Notes under the pieces: model-generated | Databases searched by the model: none | What the model was told of the DNA's origin: nothing | The model's input: only the letters and a program-made list of their open reading frames with translations | Translations under genes and position numbers: made by a program | Assembly: GCF_003937945.1 (NCBI RefSeq) | Contig: NZ_RSEC01000046.1 | Coordinates: 310,001 to 374,000, forward strand | Length of the DNA stretch: 64,000 bases | Origin: Amycolatopsis eburnea | GTDB taxonomy: Bacteria; Actinomycetota; Actinomycetes; Mycobacteriales; Pseudonocardiaceae | Reading direction: 5' to 3' | Shown here: piece after piece, positions 1 through 7,312 of the stretch | How positions within the stretch are numbered: the first letter of the stretch is position 1 | Layout of the letters: each line of letters begins with the position of its first letter

Positions 1-813
1 CTGGGTGGTGCCGCCGTCGCCCGTGAAATCCATTCTGCGCGTGGCCTGCCTGCCGATTTCCATGACACCCTCCCGGGTGCTCTGCCACATGTTCCCGAGG
101 CCCTCGAGCTGGGCGGCCAGCATTTCGCCGAGGATGTAGAGGTTCAGGAGGGTGCCCTGCAGCGGGATGACGAACCGGTCGATCGGGCCGTTGATCTGCG
201 GCGCCCACATCCGCGCGGGCGGGGTGGTGCCCTGCGCTCCCGGATCGTGGGCGACGAGACCGAGCGTGCGGCACGCCAGGTAGTAGGACTCACCCGGAAC
301 GTTGACGACACCCAGCGGCTTGATCGCGTCGCGCAGCCGCGTGGCGGCCTCCCAGAAGTCCTTCTCGTACGGGATCCGGTCGGGCTCGCCCCAGCCGGTG
401 AAGATCTTGTCCACCCGCTGCGCCCACTTCGCGTAGAGGCCTTGGACCCCGGACGCCTCGGCGTTCCCCGGGTCCGCCCACACGTCGAATTCGGCGACGC
501 GGTTGCCCTGGTAGTCCTCCTGCCACGCCGTCCGGTGCTTCGTTTCGGTGCGGGTACGGGGAACCGGCGGGAAGTGGTGGTGGGTCATCCACCGCGGCGG
601 TTCGTACCCGGGCTCGTTTTCCCGGTCGTGGAAGGTTTCGTCGTGGTCGAACGAGACGCGGTAGCCGCCGTCCGCGTTCCCGGTGTAGCAGCACATCGGA
701 TTCTTGCCGAGGGTCCGGTCCCAGATCTCGCGGTTGATCGCGGATCTGACCAGCCCCCACTTCATCGTCTCGATGCCTTCTCGCGTAAAGGATTCCCGAC
801 GTTCGTTGGCCAT
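1..813 (-). CDS. Hypothetical protein, 3' end beyond window
   Basis: The frame is open from an ATG at 813 to the window edge, giving at least 271 residues with no stop, so the C-terminus is missing. I do not recognise the family. The visible protein is soluble and rich in Trp and His, beginning MANERRESFTREGIETMKWG, with a His-rich stretch (WMTHHHFPPVP) near residues 90-100. The last 40 visible residues form an amphipathic helix-like segment (LGEMLAAQLEGLGNMWQ). This vaguely recalls proteins linked to WXG100/ESX secretion, but that is a weak impression. G-rich sequence before the ATG (GGGGGA, 9 nt away) may be the ribosome site. Its promoter appears to lie at 882-908. Confidence 0.6.
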   Translation of the reverse strand, partial: MANERRESFTREGIETMKWGLVRSAINREIWDRTLGKNPMCCYTGNADGGYRVSFDHDETFHDRENEPGYEPPRWMTHHHFPPVPRTRTETKHRTAWQEDYQGNRVAEFDVWADPGNAEASGVQGLYAKWAQRVDKIFTGWGEPDRIPYEKDFWEAATRLRDAIKPLGVVNVPGESYYLACRTLGLVAHDPGAQGTTPPARMWAPQINGPIDRFVIPLQGTLLNLYILGEMLAAQLEGLGNMWQSTREGVMEIGRQATRRMDFTGDGGTTQ

Positions 814-881
814 GGCTCCCCGTCCCCCAGACGACCACGGCGCCGAAGATCACTTCCCCGGCCGGCAGCCGCGGTGCGGGC

Positions 882-908
882 ACTATACCCCGAAACGTCC
901 GTTTCGGG
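882..908 (-). promoter_or_regulatory. -10 box with abutting 9-2-9 palindrome
   Basis: On the minus strand a TATAGT hexamer (882-887) follows directly after a perfect inverted repeat with arms CCCGAAACG (889-897) and CGTTTCGGG (900-908). The geometry puts the palindrome in the -10/-35 spacer of the gene starting at 813, which suits a repressor site. It also lies just downstream of the PPOX stop, so a terminator role is possible, but no U-tract follows. Confidence 0.45.
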
Positions 909-927
909 CGGGGATTCGCACCGGTGG

Positions 928-1332
928 TCAATACGCGTAGCGGCGCACCTTCTCCGGGTGGAGGACCAAGCGGAGCTGGTCCACAGCCAGGATTTCCTTC
1001 AGCCCGGCGGCGCGGCCGGGGTCGCCGAGGTCCCAGTAGCGGGCCGCCAGGCGCCCGGCCAGGTCGTGGGCGCCGTCCGGTTCCAGGGAAACGGTGCCCT
1101 CGGCCGAAACCCAGCGTTCGCGCTCGCCCACCGGGGCCGCCACGACGAGTGACGCGCGCGGGTTCCGGCGGAGGCGGCGGACCTTGGGTGCGTCCGGTTC
1201 CGAGAACAGCTGCAGCGTGCCGTCCGCCGTCGCCTCGAACCAGACCGGGCGTGGCTGGCCGCCCGCCACGGTCAGGAAGCCGTGCAGCGGGCGCCGGAGG
1301 AAGTCGAGGTCCGTGGGGGTCAAGGTGTCCAT
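928..1332 (-). CDS. PPOX-class (pyridoxamine oxidase-like) flavoprotein
   Basis: A 134-residue protein of the pyridoxamine 5'-phosphate oxidase-like split-barrel fold, the usual length for stand-alone actinobacterial PPOX or F420/FMN-dependent enzymes. Recognisable features are the N-terminal LHGFLTVAGGQPRPVWFEA strand pair, KVRRLRRNPRASLVV, and the C-terminal tail LHPEKVRRYAY. The ATG at 1332 (MDTLTPTDLDFL) is preferred over a start 12 codons upstream because family members begin close to this point. It is divergent from the AraC regulator 74 bp away, which may control it. Substrate and cofactor (FMN or F420) cannot be decided from sequence alone. Confidence 0.85.
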   Translation of the reverse strand: MDTLTPTDLDFLRRPLHGFLTVAGGQPRPVWFEATADGTLQLFSEPDAPKVRRLRRNPRASLVVAAPVGERERWVSAEGTVSLEPDGAHDLAGRLAARYWDLGDPGRAAGLKEILAVDQLRLVLHPEKVRRYAY

Positions 1333-1406
1333 GCCCCGATTCAACCTGCCCCGCTCGGACGATCCCATGGGTGAAAAGCCGGATCTCCTGTGCGATCGTC
1401 TGAAGG

Positions 1407-2387
1407 GTGGACGTACTGGGTGACCTCTTCCGCGGTGTGCGAGCCCACGGCTCGCTCTTCGGCAGCTCCGCGCTCTCCCCGCCCTGGTCGCTGCGCTTCG
1501 TCGACGGCGCGCCGCTCACCCTCTGCACCGTGCTCGACGGCGCCGGCTGGGTCGTGCCCGAAGACGGCCCGGCCGAGCCGTTGCGGGCCTACGAGACCGT
1601 CGTCGTGCGCGGGCCCGGGACCTTCCGCTTCGTCGACGAGGTCGGCACGCGCGCCGAACCCGTCGACTGCGGGGAGTTCTGCGCCGTGCCCGAGCAGGGC
1701 GGGACGCGGCACCGGCGGGGCTGGTACGACCCCGGCGACGGCGGCACGACCCTGATCGTCGGTGCCTACCCGGTCGGCGGGGAGATCAGCCGCCCGCTGC
1801 TGGACGCGCTGCCCGTCGTGCTGCGCGTGGACGGCGGGCGCACCGGGGACGCCGTCCTCGACCACCTCGCCGCCGAGGTCGCCGCCGACACGCCGGGGCA
1901 GCAGGTCGTGCTCGACCGGCTGCTCGACTGGATGCTCGTCTGCACGCTGCGCGAGTGGTTCGACCGGCCCGGCGGCGAGCCCCCGGCGTGGTGGACCGCG
2001 CAACGCGACCCCGTCGTCGGCCACGCGCTGCGGCTGCTGCACGACGAGCCCGCGGCGCCGTGGACCGTCGGCGCGCTCGCGAGCCGGGCCGGCGTGTCGC
2101 GCTCGACGCTCGCCAAGCGCTTCGCCGAGCTGGTGGGCGAACCGCCGCTGACCTACCTCACCCGGCGTCGCATGACGCTGGCGGCCGATCTCCTCCGCGA
2201 GCGGGACGGCGTGAGCGTCGCGGCCGTCGCGCGCGAAGTCGGGTACGCGGACCCGTTCGCGTTCAGCGCGGCGTTCAAGCGGGTCCGCGGCGTCAACCCG
2301 AGCGCGGTGCGGAAGCGGCGACCACCCGAAAAGACGGCGACCCAGGTGTTGTCAGGTCGTCAACAAGGGTGCATCGTGGAGGGGTAG
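1407..2387 (+). CDS. AraC-family transcriptional regulator
   Basis: A 326-residue regulator with an N-terminal cupin-type sensor domain (about residues 10-180; the GWVVPEDG and FRFVDE strands are typical of the AraC_binding/cupin_6 group). The C-terminal AraC double helix-turn-helix spans about residues 210-315 and includes ALASRAGVSRSTLAKRF and VAREVGYADPFAFSAAFKR. It starts at a GTG and is divergent from the PPOX gene. The P450 gene follows immediately in the same direction (18 nt from stop to the chosen P450 start), so AraC and P450 may be co-transcribed. The effector is unknown; the cupin suggests a small ligand. Confidence 0.9.
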   Translation: MDVLGDLFRGVRAHGSLFGSSALSPPWSLRFVDGAPLTLCTVLDGAGWVVPEDGPAEPLRAYETVVVRGPGTFRFVDEVGTRAEPVDCGEFCAVPEQGGTRHRRGWYDPGDGGTTLIVGAYPVGGEISRPLLDALPVVLRVDGGRTGDAVLDHLAAEVAADTPGQQVVLDRLLDWMLVCTLREWFDRPGGEPPAWWTAQRDPVVGHALRLLHDEPAAPWTVGALASRAGVSRSTLAKRFAELVGEPPLTYLTRRRMTLAADLLRERDGVSVAAVAREVGYADPFAFSAAFKRVRGVNPSAVRKRRPPEKTATQVLSGRQQGCIVEG

Positions 2388-2404
2388 CCGATCTCGACGG
2401 GGAG

Positions 2405-3865
2405 ATGGTCACTTTGCCGGGCACCGTGAGCCGAGCCACCGAAGCACTGCGTGAACGCGTGCCGCCGTTGACGGCACTTCCCCTCCCCCGCGGCGTCGAC
2501 GAGCGCTGGCTGCGGTCGCGCTGGCCGGTCAAGGAACTCGCGACGCCGCCCGCGGGCAGCGGCCTCAAGCCGGTGCTCGGCGACGAAGGCCCGCCGGTGG
2601 TCGGGCACATGCTCGAGATGATGCGCTTCGGCCCGGCGTTCGGCCTCCGGCGCTACGAGCTCTACGGCCCGGTCTCCTGGACCGCCGGCTTCGGGCGCCG
2701 GATCGTCGCGCTGTCCGGGCCGGAAGCCACCCAGATCGCGCTCGTCAACAAGGACAAGGCGTTCTCGCAGGAGGGCTGGAAGTTCTTCATCGAGAAGTTC
2801 TTCGAGCGCGGCCTGATGCTGATGGACTTCGGCGAGCACCACCTGCACCGCCGGATCATGCAGGAGGCCTTCACCCGGCAGCGGCTGACCGGCTACGTCA
2901 ACGAGATGGGCCCCGCGCTGCGCGAAGGCGTCGCGAGCTGGGGTTCGAGCGAGCGGCCGCGGCTGTACTGGGCGCTCAAGCAGCTGACCCTCGACGTCGC
3001 GACGCGCGTGTTCATGGGCATGCGCAGCGGCGCCGGCGCACACCGGATCAACCGCGCGTTCGTCAACTCCGTGCGCGCCGGCACGGCGTTCGTGCGCTTT
3101 CCCGTGCCGGGCGGGCGCTGGTCGGCCGGCCTGCACGGGCGGCGCGTCCTCGAGCGCTACTTCGGCGAGAACCTCCCCGCCAAGCGGGCTTCCGACGGCG
3201 ACGACCTGTTCTCCGCGCTCTGCCACGCCACCACCGAGGACGGCGACCGCTTCACCGACACCGACATCGTCAACCACATGATCTTCCTGATGATGGCCGC
3301 GCACGACACGACCACCATCACCAGCAGCGCCATGGCCTACTACCTGGCCAAGTACCCCGAGTGGCAGGAACGCGCCCGCGCGGAGTCCCTCGCGCTGGGC
3401 GACGACGTCCTCGACATCGACGCCGTCGAGAAGCTCGAAACGCTCGACCTGGTGATGAAGGAGGCGCTGCGGCTGGTCGCGCCGGTGCCGTCGCTGACCC
3501 GCCAGACGGTCAAGGACACCGAGGTGCTCGGCCACTACATCCCGGCGAACACGCTGGTCGGCGTGTCGCCGACGGTCAACCACTTCACGCCGGAGTGCTG
3601 GACGAACCCCTTCGAGTTCGACCCGGAGCGGTTCGCCGAGCCGCGCCGCGAGGACAAGTCGCACCGGATGGCGTGGATGCCCTTCGGCGGCGGCGCGCAC
3701 AAGTGCATCGGCCTCCACTTCGGCGGTCTCGAGGTGAAGTTGCTGATGCACGAAATGCTCCGCGCCCACCGCTGGTCGGTTCCGGAGAGTTACACCGCGA
3801 AGTGGGACTACGTCTCATTGCCGGTCCCGGCCGACGGTTTACCGGTGCGGTTGACCCCTCGCTGA
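2405..3865 (+). CDS. Cytochrome P450
   Basis: A 486-residue cytochrome P450, a heme-thiolate mono-oxygenase that needs ferredoxin/reductase partners not seen nearby. All signature motifs are present: I-helix oxygen-binding AHDTTT near residue 297, K-helix ExxR (EALR) near 352, and heme loop FGGGAHKCIG near 425 with the thiolate Cys near 432. The frame is open far upstream through the AraC gene. I chose ATG 2405; a GTG at 2369 overlapping the AraC stop is the main alternative, and neither has an ideal ribosome site. The long form and heme loop resemble the CYP110/120-like lineage more than the short CYP105/107 class of secondary metabolism, but that is only an impression. Confidence 0.93.
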   Translation: MVTLPGTVSRATEALRERVPPLTALPLPRGVDERWLRSRWPVKELATPPAGSGLKPVLGDEGPPVVGHMLEMMRFGPAFGLRRYELYGPVSWTAGFGRRIVALSGPEATQIALVNKDKAFSQEGWKFFIEKFFERGLMLMDFGEHHLHRRIMQEAFTRQRLTGYVNEMGPALREGVASWGSSERPRLYWALKQLTLDVATRVFMGMRSGAGAHRINRAFVNSVRAGTAFVRFPVPGGRWSAGLHGRRVLERYFGENLPAKRASDGDDLFSALCHATTEDGDRFTDTDIVNHMIFLMMAAHDTTTITSSAMAYYLAKYPEWQERARAESLALGDDVLDIDAVEKLETLDLVMKEALRLVAPVPSLTRQTVKDTEVLGHYIPANTLVGVSPTVNHFTPECWTNPFEFDPERFAEPRREDKSHRMAWMPFGGGAHKCIGLHFGGLEVKLLMHEMLRAHRWSVPESYTAKWDYVSLPVPADGLPVRLTPR

Positions 3866-3881
3866 CGCAGGTCGCGTCTAC

Positions 3882-3899
3882 CACGGCATACACGCCGTG
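3882..3899. other. Short inverted repeat after P450
   Basis: CACGGC and GCCGTG arms separated by 6 nt lie between the P450 stop and the next gene. No U-tract follows, so this is either a weak hairpin terminator or an operator for the downstream PAS-GGDEF-EAL gene. Confidence 0.3.
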
Positions 3900-4003
3900 A
3901 CAAGATGTCACCTCATGTGGACACTCGTTCACTCGTTCAGCCGGTAGACACCCCGTGACCCGCATGATGGCGTGGCATCGGTCGCGGGCGAGGGGTACCC
4001 GGT

Positions 4004-5920
4004 GTGGCTGTGCACCCCCTGGCACCGCGGCTGAACTGGCCTGACCTGCGCGTGAAGAGGTGGAGTGTGCCTGAGCCCGGAGCCGCGCCAGGACTGCTGG
4101 ACGTGGCCCGCCGGTGGGCGGCGACGTTGGCCGACACCAAAGGAGTAACACTTCCCCCGGAGGAGCTCGAACCGCTCCTGCTGGAAGTCGCGAACGAGGC
4201 GGCCGTCCACGCCGGCTCCCGGCACGACGGCGCGCTGCTGCGGTTCTCCGCGCTCTACGCCGCGTCGCCGATGGGGATCGCGCTGGCCGACCCGGACGGC
4301 GACATCGTCGAGGCCAACCTCGCGCTCGGCCAGCTGCTCGGCTGCTCGCCGGAAAAGCTGCGGGGCAGGCACCTGACGGACCTCGGCTCGACCGACCACG
4401 ACGTCTCGCGGCTCAAGGCGGGGCTGGAGCAGGTGCGCACGGCGCGCGAGCGGTACCAGGAGCGGATGCTGCTCGACCACGCCGAGGACGGGCAGCTCTG
4501 GACCGACGTCACGCTCGCCCGGCTGCCCGGCGACAAGCCCGGGTCGGTCTACCCGGTGCTGATGGTGTCCGACGCGAACGAGCTGCACCTGCTGCAGGAA
4601 CGGCTGCTGCACCAGAACGTGCACGACCCGCTGACCGGGCTGCCGAACGCGTCGTCGTTCACGACCAAGCTGGAAGCCGCGCTCGGCGCCGGCGCGCGCG
4701 ACGACATCGCGCTGATCTACCTCGACGTCGACGGCTTCAAGGTGATCAACGACGGCCTCGGCGCCGGCGTCGGCGACCAGGTGCTGCGCGGGGTGGCGGG
4801 CAAGCTGTCGGCGGTCTTCACCGGGCACCACGACGGGTTCGTCGCGCGCCTGTCCGGCGACGGCTTCGCGGTGCTGCTGCGCGGCGAGCTGGCCGCCACC
4901 GAGGTCGTGACCCTGGTCGAGCGCGCGCTGGAGGACCTCAACGAGCCGATCTACCTGGGCGGGCACGGCATCGGCGTCAGCGCGAGCGCGGGCATCGTGG
5001 TGCGCGCGGCCGTCGAGGGCGGCGCGGCCGAGCTGCTGCGGGCGGCGGAGATCGCGCTGCACCGGGCCAAGGAGGCAGGCAAGGCGCAGTGGATGCTGTT
5101 CGACCCGGAGCTCGACGCCCGCGACCGCGGCCGCTACCAGCTCGGCGCGGTGATCGCCGGCGCGCTGGAGAACGGCGAGTTCTCGCTCGTCTACCAGCCG
5201 ACCGTCCGGCTCGCCCGCACCGAAGAGCTCGCCGCGGTCAACGCGGGGCTGCGGTGGAACCACCCGGAGAAGGGCGAGCTGAGCTCCGACGAGTTCTACC
5301 CGCTGGCCCAGACGACGGGCATGACGGTGCCGCTCGGCCGCTGGCTCCTGGCCGAGTCCCTGGCGGCGACGGCCCGCTGGCACGCCCGCTTCGGCGACGC
5401 GGCCCCGGACGTCTGCGTCCGCCTGCCGACGCGGCTGGCCATCGACCCGGACCTGGTCCTGCTGGTGAAGGAGCAGCTGGACAAGCACGAGCTGCCGGCG
5501 AAGGCCCTGCGCCTGTGCACGGACCGCGACTCGGTCCTCGACCCGGGCGGCGAGGTCCTGGAGTCGTTCGCGGTGCTGTCCGACCTCGGCGCGCAGCTGG
5601 TCCTGACGATTTCGGGCTCGGCGGACCTGGAGCTGATCCCCCAGCACCGCCTCCCGATCCGCCACGTGATCCTGTCCGGCCCGGTGGTCGACGCGCTCGA
5701 CGCGGACGAGCCCGCGGAGGCGGACATCCGGCACCTGACCCAGCTGATCACCCGCGCCCGCGAGCTGAAGCTGCGGGTGGGCGCGGAGGGCGTCCGCACC
5801 CACGAGCAGGCGGCCCGCCTGCGCCAGCTGGGCGTCCTCGCGGCCCGCGGCCCGTTCGTGGCGGACTCGGCGACGGGCGACGAGGTCGACGAGCTGATCG
5901 CGCGGCACCCGGGCTCCTGA
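4004..5920 (+). CDS. PAS-GGDEF-EAL protein with degenerate catalytic motifs
   Basis: A 638-residue cyclic-di-GMP-type protein: a helical N-terminus, a PAS domain (about 80-195, FSALYAASPMGIALADPDGD), a GGDEF domain (about 205-370) and an EAL domain (about 375-635). The GGDEF signature reads SGDGF (284-288), and the EAL signature reads NAGLRW (413-418) instead of EALLRW. The later EAL metal and base positions are also changed; for example the DDFG region reads TISGSA. Only AEGV near the C-terminus is normal. It is therefore probably a c-di-GMP or GTP sensor, or a scaffold, rather than an enzyme. The GTG start at 4004 is supported by GAGGGG about 8 nt upstream. It is soluble, with no membrane segment. 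Confidence 0.88.
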   Translation: MAVHPLAPRLNWPDLRVKRWSVPEPGAAPGLLDVARRWAATLADTKGVTLPPEELEPLLLEVANEAAVHAGSRHDGALLRFSALYAASPMGIALADPDGDIVEANLALGQLLGCSPEKLRGRHLTDLGSTDHDVSRLKAGLEQVRTARERYQERMLLDHAEDGQLWTDVTLARLPGDKPGSVYPVLMVSDANELHLLQERLLHQNVHDPLTGLPNASSFTTKLEAALGAGARDDIALIYLDVDGFKVINDGLGAGVGDQVLRGVAGKLSAVFTGHHDGFVARLSGDGFAVLLRGELAATEVVTLVERALEDLNEPIYLGGHGIGVSASAGIVVRAAVEGGAAELLRAAEIALHRAKEAGKAQWMLFDPELDARDRGRYQLGAVIAGALENGEFSLVYQPTVRLARTEELAAVNAGLRWNHPEKGELSSDEFYPLAQTTGMTVPLGRWLLAESLAATARWHARFGDAAPDVCVRLPTRLAIDPDLVLLVKEQLDKHELPAKALRLCTDRDSVLDPGGEVLESFAVLSDLGAQLVLTISGSADLELIPQHRLPIRHVILSGPVVDALDADEPAEADIRHLTQLITRARELKLRVGAEGVRTHEQAARLRQLGVLAARGPFVADSATGDEVDELIARHPGS

Positions 5921-5924
5921 CCAA

Positions 5925-6011
5925 AGCGCCCCAATGTGGCCTTCGGTGCGTCACACGCACCCAAGGCGGCCTTCGGTGCGTCAGACGCAACCAAGGCCGC
6001 CTTGGGGCGCT
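5925..6011. repeat. 87-bp TIR element, copy 1
   Basis: An 87-bp element starts 4 nt after the preceding stop codon. Its ends are perfect 10-bp inverted repeats (AGCGCCCCAA and TTGGGGCGCT). Inside are tandem 30-nt units built on GGCCTTCGGTGCGTCAGACG. It is flanked on both sides by the direct repeat CCTGACCAA (5916-5924 and 6012-6020), as expected of a target-site duplication; the left copy includes the TGA stop of the upstream gene. A second 87-bp copy lies at 53817-53903 with about 7 differences. It would fold into a long hairpin and may act as a transcription terminator. Confidence 0.75.
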
Positions 6012-6086
6012 CCTGACCAAGCCGGTCGCGGGGTGGCTCCGAAGGACCGGCAGGATGGGTTCTGCCGCCGACGAGAAGGGACGTCC

Positions 6087-6548
6087 ATGGACGCCGGAGA
6101 CCTCGCCCCCGACTTCACGCTGCCCGACGAGCGGGGAGCCGACCGCACGCTGTCGGACTTCCTGGCCACCGGGCCGGTCGTGCTGTTCTTCTACCCCGCC
6201 GCCATGACCAGCGGCTGCACCGCCGAAAGCTGCCACTTCCGCGACCTCGCCGCCGAGTTCGCCGAGGTCGGCGCGCACCGGATCGGGATCAGCCCGGACG
6301 GCGTCACCAAGCAGCGGCAGTTCTCCGAGGCCCACGGCTTCGACTACCCGCTGCTGTCCGATGTGGACGGCGAGGTCGCGAAGCGGTTCGGCGTCTGGCG
6401 GAAACTCCTGCCGCTGCACGCCAAGCGCGTCACCTTCGTGATCGGCGAGGACCGCAGGGTGCTCGAGAAGATCAAGAGCGAGCTGAACTTCACGGTCCAC
6501 GCCGACCAGGCGCTCAAGGTGCTGCGGGAGCGGGACAAGGTGTCCTGA
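6087..6548 (+). CDS. bcp: Peroxiredoxin, BCP/PrxQ type
   Basis: A 153-residue thiol peroxidase that reduces H2O2 and organic peroxides using thioredoxin-type donors. The peroxidatic site is PAAMTSGCT with Cys44, and the resolving Cys49 lies five residues on (CTAESC), the arrangement of E. coli BCP and other PrxQ proteins. The N-terminus (GDLAPDFTLPDERG) and the overall length match the family. ATG 6087 is preceded by GAGAAGGGA, a good ribosome site. It follows the 87-bp element and is convergent with the GNAT operon, with 4 nt between the two stop codons. Confidence 0.93.
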   Translation: MDAGDLAPDFTLPDERGADRTLSDFLATGPVVLFFYPAAMTSGCTAESCHFRDLAAEFAEVGAHRIGISPDGVTKQRQFSEAHGFDYPLLSDVDGEVAKRFGVWRKLLPLHAKRVTFVIGEDRRVLEKIKSELNFTVHADQALKVLRERDKVS

Positions 6549-6552
6549 GCGG

Positions 6553-6744
6553 TCAGCGGCGCCAGCCGCGCGGCGGCCAGCCCGGCGGCCGGCGCACCCC
6601 GCCCGAGGGCCACCCCCGCGGCCGGTCGCGCCGGCGCCGCCCGTACTCGTGGACCTCGGCGCGGTTCCCGCGTCGCTCGGCCCGGCTCGCGACCTGGCGT
6701 CGCTCGCACAGCCACCGGTGCCCCGGATCGGTCACCCAGATCAC
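6553..6744 (-). CDS. Arg-rich microprotein coupled to GNAT gene
   Basis: A 63-residue open frame starting at a GTG that shares the sequence GTGA with the stop codon of the GNAT gene, a classic sign of translational coupling. The product begins MIWVTDPGHRWLCERRQ, is strongly basic (roughly one residue in three is Arg) and ends in a Gly/Pro/Trp/Arg tail (RPPGWPPRGWRR). I do not recognise it. The charge suggests nucleic-acid or ribosome contact, but high-GC frames often yield Arg by chance. The evidence for a real gene is the 4-bp overlap and the compact fit before the bcp stop. Confidence 0.5.
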   Translation of the reverse strand: MIWVTDPGHRWLCERRQVASRAERRGNRAEVHEYGRRRRDRPRGWPSGGVRRPPGWPPRGWRR

Positions 6745-7280
6745 GGCTTCTCCTTGCGCCAGACGTGGTTGGTGCCCGTGCACGACGGCGCCAGCGGCTT
6801 GTCCGCCGGCTCCTCGCGCACCTTCGTGAAGCCGAGGCGCGCGGGCACCGCTCCACTTCGGACGTTCAGCTCGTCGTGCTTGATCTCGACGTAGCCCGCC
6901 CCGAGCCGGAACGCCTCCGCGGTCAGGAAACCGGCGGCCCGGGTGATCAGGCCGCGCCCGGTGTACGGCTGCGCGAGCCAGTACCCGATCTCGACGCCGC
7001 CTTCGCGCGCCATGATCCCGATGGCACCGGCGAGCGCGCCGTCGACGCGCACGGCGAAGTCGTGCGTTTCGCCGCTCTCCCAGTTTTCCCTGGTGCGCTT
7101 CAGGAATTCGGCGGAGTCGTCGGCCGAGTAGCCCCCGGCGGCCCAGATCATCCACGCGCCGATGTGCCCGAGGGACCCGGCGACCGTCGACGTCAGCTCG
7201 GGCCCGTCGGCGAACTGCCAGCGGGCCAAGGTGAATTCGTCCACGCGATACGTCTCGGCCGGGGTCTCCATGGCTTCCAT
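6741..7280 (-). CDS. GNAT-family N-acetyltransferase
   Basis: A 179-residue acetyltransferase of the RimJ/RimL-like GNAT group. It shows the beta4-alpha3 acetyl-CoA region IGYWLAQPYTGRGLITRAAG, followed by EIKHDELNVRSGAVPARLGFTKV, the usual [N]xxS...LGF pattern. This group acetylates N-terminal amines of proteins or small molecules; the substrate here is unknown. The start at 7280 (MEAMETPAETYRVDEF) is an ATG, with a second ATG three codons later as an alternative. Its stop overlaps the start of the microprotein at 6744. Confidence 0.9.
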   Translation of the reverse strand: MEAMETPAETYRVDEFTLARWQFADGPELTSTVAGSLGHIGAWMIWAAGGYSADDSAEFLKRTRENWESGETHDFAVRVDGALAGAIGIMAREGGVEIGYWLAQPYTGRGLITRAAGFLTAEAFRLGAGYVEIKHDELNVRSGAVPARLGFTKVREEPADKPLAPSCTGTNHVWRKEKP

Positions 7281-7312
7281 GGTGCCCCGGCCGAGGAACG
7301 AGCGCGCGTGAA

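Noticed and set aside
290..1528. A 412-codon minus-strand open frame
   Set aside because: It is antisense or frame-shifted to the PPOX, AraC and edge genes, its translation is low-complexity Arg/Pro/Gly, and no start signal is seen. It is typical of GC-rich shadow frames.
1955..2404. N-terminal extension of the P450 (636-residue frame)
   Set aside because: The extra 150 residues lie over the AraC C-terminal coding region in another frame and are Arg-rich nonsense; ATG 2405 or GTG 2369 fits P450 length.
3929..5908. A 659-codon antisense frame opposite the PAS-GGDEF-EAL gene, and a 697-codon frame on the same strand (4114-6207)
   Set aside because: Both lack any domain, while the 4004-5920 frame has clear PAS, GGDEF and EAL signatures.
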